Source: Euperipatoides rowelli (taxonomy: Eukaryota; Onychophora; Udeonychophora; Euonychophora; Peripatopsidae). From it: a stretch of 10,184 bases of DNA. A program made the position numbers and the translations under genes. Shown piece by piece: positions 8,338-10,184 of this stretch (its first letter is position 1; each line of letters opens with the position of its first letter). A model generated the notes under the pieces. The model had not been told where the DNA came from, ran no database searches, and saw only the letters and a list, made by a program, of their open reading frames with translations. The stretch lies in NCBI GenBank assembly GCA_003024985.2, contig PXIH01S0002960.1; one strand, 5' to 3'.

Positions 8338-8460
8338 AAACCTTAAGTTAAAAATTAATCCCTTTCCTTGACCAATATGGAGGTGGAAAAGTTTACAAAT
8401 ATTTATATTACATGAAAGGATAAGAAAAAAAATTGTTTAAGTTTAATTAGCTTAAGGTTT
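8338..8460. repeat. Pair of 10-bp inverted repeats, 123 bp overall
   Basis: AAACCTTAAG (8338-8347) is the exact reverse complement of CTTAAGGTTT (8451-8460). The interior holds the only non-A/T-rich stretch nearby (8361-8390). Flanks show no clear target-site duplication, so a small MITE is possible but unproven. Confidence 0.4.
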
Positions 8461-8537
8461 AAAGTTTTTATTAAGGATACTATCTCTAATTTATTTATAC
8501 ATAATTATTTTTATATTTATAAAAATAAGAATTGTAA

Positions 8538-8650
8538 AAAGGCCTATATCCTTAGCTGGTCTAAGGCCTTTATATTCACATCAAATTTGTTTTATTTCAT
8601 ATGTAATTTGAAACATTTCAATAAACCCAATAAAAAATAAATAAATAGAT
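8538..8650 (+). repeat. Possible retroelement 3' tail (AATAAA signals and A/T-rich tail)
   Basis: AAAGGCCT (from 8538) and AGGCCTTT (to about 8572) form an outer inverted repeat around an inner CCTTAG/CTAAGG stem (8550-8555 and 8561-8566). Two AATAAA motifs follow (8620-8625, 8629-8634), then an AAATAAATAAATAG tail. The order of stem-loop, then poly(A)-like tail resembles a SINE or LINE 3' end, but there is no coding evidence or duplicated target site. Confidence 0.35.
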
Positions 8651-8760
8651 AGAATTGGGGACTAAGCAAATCTGGTTGTTTGTATACTGTTTATGGTAAA
8701 TTGAATTTAGAACAGTTTCTAGTGAGTTTACCCGAGTCGGAGAAATTTGTGGAAGGCCAA

Positions 8761-8799
8761 TATTTTGGGTGAGTTTTGCATGAATACTGTCCCAAAATA
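8761..8799. repeat. 9-bp inverted repeat with 21-nt loop
   Basis: TATTTTGGG (8761-8769) pairs exactly with CCCAAAATA (8791-8799). It sits at the right end of a GC-richer block (8725-8770) that includes ACCCGAGTCGGAG. No family is recognised. Confidence 0.6.
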
Positions 8800-8964
8800 A
8801 TAAAGCTAAGAACTATGCGCTTCTTCAGCCTATTATAAATTGTATGCATCATTGGATTATTCAACACCAAATTACGAACAGAAATGTATTATAAAAATGA
8901 AAAGAGTAGTACCAATATCAAGATTAATTGAAAATCTTATGTTATTAATATAACCTAGGCTTAC

Positions 8965-9107
8965 CTATATTTTCCAAGCCTATTATTTACAAAATACTCA
9001 TAATTAATGGTGTCTTTCTTCTGCCTCAAATTAATTCCTACATATGCACTGGCATGTTCTAATATCCTTTTAATAAGTTCATCTCGTTTATCACATGCAA
9101 ATAAATG
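8965..9107 (-). CDS. DNAJC13: DNAJC13/RME-8 internal exon (143 nt)
   Basis: This minus-strand exon begins after a pyrimidine-rich TTCTTTTGCAG acceptor (cag at 9110-9108) and ends at an AG|GTAAGC donor (gt at 8964-8963). It encodes 47 residues plus two bases of a split codon (phase 2). It opens with HLFACDKRDEL and closes with NNRLGKY plus AG, which would complete a Ser or Arg codon; the family usually has Ser here. Landmarks shared with RME-8 proteins are HLFA followed by a charged RDE-type segment, the EHA...GI.LR.RK stretch, and NR.GKYS. A stop codon soon after the donor ends the read-through frame, and the reading frame also runs upstream through the short intron, so a naive ORF call would fuse exon and intron. 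The next coding exon, expected to begin with a DE.I/VTSLAEF-like segment, was not found to the left. Confidence 0.92.
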
Positions 9108-9205
9108 CTGCAAAAGAACAAATAAAAAAGAACAAATAAAAATAAACAAACAAAAATTCAATATGGGGGAGTGGGAAGAGATGGGTAAAGAAAATGACAA
9201 CTTAC
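9108..9205 (-). other. DNAJC13: 98-bp GT-AG intron between the two DNAJC13 exons
   Basis: The donor GTAAGTTGTC and acceptor TTTTGCAG are both canonical. The intron is phase 0. The minus-strand frame of the downstream exon stays open for most of the intron, and a plus-strand frame (9007-9234) is also open here. Neither looks like a protein outside the exon. The A-rich plus strand, with repeats of AAAGAACAAATAAA near 9113-9140, supplies the T-rich tract before the acceptor. Confidence 0.88.
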
Positions 9206-9259
9206 TAGCCGACCAAATCCACCATGCACTATAACAAAACCACCTGGATAATCAGAAAC
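9206..9259 (-). CDS. DNAJC13: DNAJC13/RME-8 internal exon (54 nt)
   Basis: On the minus strand a 54-nt exon lies between a TTGCAG acceptor (cag at 9262-9260) and a GTAAGT-type donor (gt at 9205-9204). It reads as 18 codons, VSDYPGGFVIVHGGFGRL, with phase 0 at the 3' end and presumably at the 5' end. This matches the VSDY.GGF....GGF.RL segment in the N-terminal region of DNAJC13/RME-8, upstream of the J domain. From family knowledge, RME-8 is a peripheral endosomal DnaJ co-chaperone of Hsc70. Its N-terminal region contains PH-like folds that bind PI(3)P, and it acts with retromer, SNX1 and WASH in endosomal recycling and clathrin removal. The exon splices in frame to the exon at 9107-8965, giving GRL|HLFA. 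The assignment rests on recalled family similarity, not a search, but the combined 65-residue match is strong. Confidence 0.9.
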
Positions 9260-9781
9260 CTGCAATAAAATTGAAAAATTAGATTTTATTGAAATATATT
9301 TTTATTTAGTTCTTTTCAAGATGACTATTATATCACTTTATTATGTAAGATGCCTATTAAATTTTAATGAATAAATGAAATTAATAAATATTGCAGCTAT
9401 CTGAAAAATGTTGGGAACAATGTTTAAAACTAAGTGTTATGACTAAATAATGTAGTGTTGTTCAATCAGCTAATGATTAAATTCCCAGTCACATTCTAAG
9501 ATTGTGTGATCCAATGACTTTTTTTTTTCTAGTTAGGGGTATGTACTGTAAGTGCACTACATGCATTATGAAATATTCCCGCTTTTTTCATACTTAAGAA
9601 ATAAAATTTAAGTATTTTCTTCTATTGGTGAATCTGAAATACATTTTTAATTTGTTAATTGGTAATATTACCTAATTTTAAGCTTGAATACAATTCCATA
9701 GTGTCAATCAATGAAAAGTGAAGTATAAAGTTAATATATTTTTTTTTTTATTCATTATTGTCTGTTCCAAAGTTTCATTGA
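9260..9781. other. Probable DNAJC13 intron, 5' of the 54-nt exon
   Basis: AT-rich, with a T-run at 9519-9528 and another near 9741-9749. No upstream coding exon of DNAJC13 is visible between 9260 and 10184, so on the minus strand this is the 3' part of an intron longer than 900 bp. Confidence 0.6.
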
Positions 9782-9876
9782 ATTTACTTACTGTGTTATG
9801 CTTCAATTACCATAAGTGCCTCTATGTCAGCACTAGAGGCACATGTGGCAATTGAAGCATATTACAGGAAGTAAAT
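9782..9876 (+). ncRNA. Candidate miRNA-like hairpin (43-bp arms, 9-nt loop)
   Basis: The left arm (9782-9824) and right arm (9834-9876) match at 37 of 43 positions in reverse complement, around the loop TGTCAGCAC. As a plus-strand RNA, two of the six differences (arm positions 14 and 32) become G-U pairs, so 39 of 43 positions pair, with no bulges. As a minus-strand RNA both would be C-A mismatches. Size and single small loop fit an animal pri-miRNA stem, although 43 bp is longer than the usual 33-35. The hairpin lies in a probable DNAJC13 intron but in antisense orientation, so it would need its own promoter. A foldback or MITE relic is an equally plausible reading. No seed or mature sequence is recognised. 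Confidence 0.35.
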
Positions 9877-10120
9877 CCTCCCAAAACGATTGTTGGGGGA
9901 CTACACTTAGATCAGAAATAATAATAGTTGGAGCATGACGTCATATTTGATTTCTCCAGTTAACACGTGATCTGAGACAACCTGTCTACAGTATAGATTA
10001 GCATTACGGACTGCCTGTTTCTGTTTATTTATTATTTTTTTTCCAATTAAGTCTTTTTAATCTTCACACAATATATGATCTTCCATGTCATTGTTACAGA
10101 ATAAAAAAAAATACAATCAA

Positions 10121-10184
10121 CAGGGTTCGACATTCATTTTTTTAATGGGCGGCAACAAGTTGCCTCCCTAAAAGGCCTATGGGT
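10121..10184 (+). mobile_element. Possible left end of a hAT-like repeat, cut by the window edge
   Basis: CAGGGTTCGACATTC starts at 10121, and a GC-rich inverted block GGGCGGCAAC/GTTGCCTCCC follows (10147-10168: 10-bp arms with one mismatch and an AA loop). A CAGGG start resembles hAT termini, and repeats with a GGTTCGACATT start are familiar to me from invertebrate genomes, but I cannot confirm the family. The other end and any duplicated target site lie outside the window; the 8 bases before it are ACAATCAA. Confidence 0.4.

Noticed and set aside
9007-9234. 75-residue plus-strand open frame
   Set aside because: It is antisense to the two well-supported DNAJC13 exons and crosses their intron.
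9782-9876. Reading the hairpin as a minus-strand exon, because GTAAGT-like sequence (donor at about 9790) follows it
   Set aside because: The translated minus strand has stops in the frames tried and no similarity to the expected DNAJC13 segment. The donor-like sequence is part of the inverted repeat.
10122-10135. GGTTCGACATTC as a tRNA or SINE B box
   Set aside because: It lacks the closing CC of the B-box consensus, and there is no A box or cloverleaf around it.
1-10184. CRISPR array, operon, prophage or other prokaryotic system
   Set aside because: No regularly spaced identical repeats, no ribosome-binding-site-led ORFs, and clear spliceosomal introns show animal DNA.

Overview
The window is AT-rich, mostly non-coding DNA from an animal genome. 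It has short exons with GT-AG introns, several degenerate transposon remnants, long homopolymer and A/T tracts, and one ambiguous base (N at 6224). The repeat types (a non-autonomous hAT element, and 3' ends of non-LTR retrotransposons with TAAA-type tails) and the host gene suggest an invertebrate metazoan, possibly marine. I cannot name the species from sequence alone.

The only host gene I can support is on the minus strand near the right end. Two adjacent coding exons (9259-9206 and 9107-8965), separated by a 98-bp intron, encode a continuous 65-residue stretch. It matches the N-terminal region of DNAJC13/RME-8, the large endosomal J-domain protein. The exon upstream of this pair should lie right of 10184. 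I could not find the following exon to the left, so the sequence left of 8964 is probably a long intron of the same gene, holding most of the mobile-element debris.

From left to right: 1-1880 is AT-rich DNA with a near-perfect hairpin at 1031-1076 and an unexplained GC-richer segment around 1497-1780. At 1881-2664, 28-bp terminal inverted repeats enclose a family of diverged copies of a roughly 16-bp motif, spaced about 55-66 bp in places. 2665-4286 is AT-rich, with a GC-richer unassigned segment at about 3755-4090. At 4287-4591 is a 305-bp non-autonomous hAT-type element with a perfect 8-bp target-site duplication. At 5226-5800 is the 3' end of a non-LTR retrotransposon, with a frameshifted C-terminus of the reverse-transcriptase ORF. 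At 6406-6646 are a 21-bp tandem duplication and a second retrotransposon 3' end with a 10-bp stem-loop and a TAAA-repeat tail. 6647-8296 holds little that can be named. At 8297-8332 is a perfect A/T palindrome, followed by smaller inverted repeats and a third possible retrotransposon tail near 8538-8650. To the right of the DNAJC13 exons are a long miRNA-like hairpin (9782-9876), a paired CRE-like and E-box palindrome, and the start of another hAT-like repeat that runs off the window.

No multi-gene system is visible. The items most worth checking are the hairpin at 9782-9876 and the inverted-repeat-bounded array at 1881-2664.
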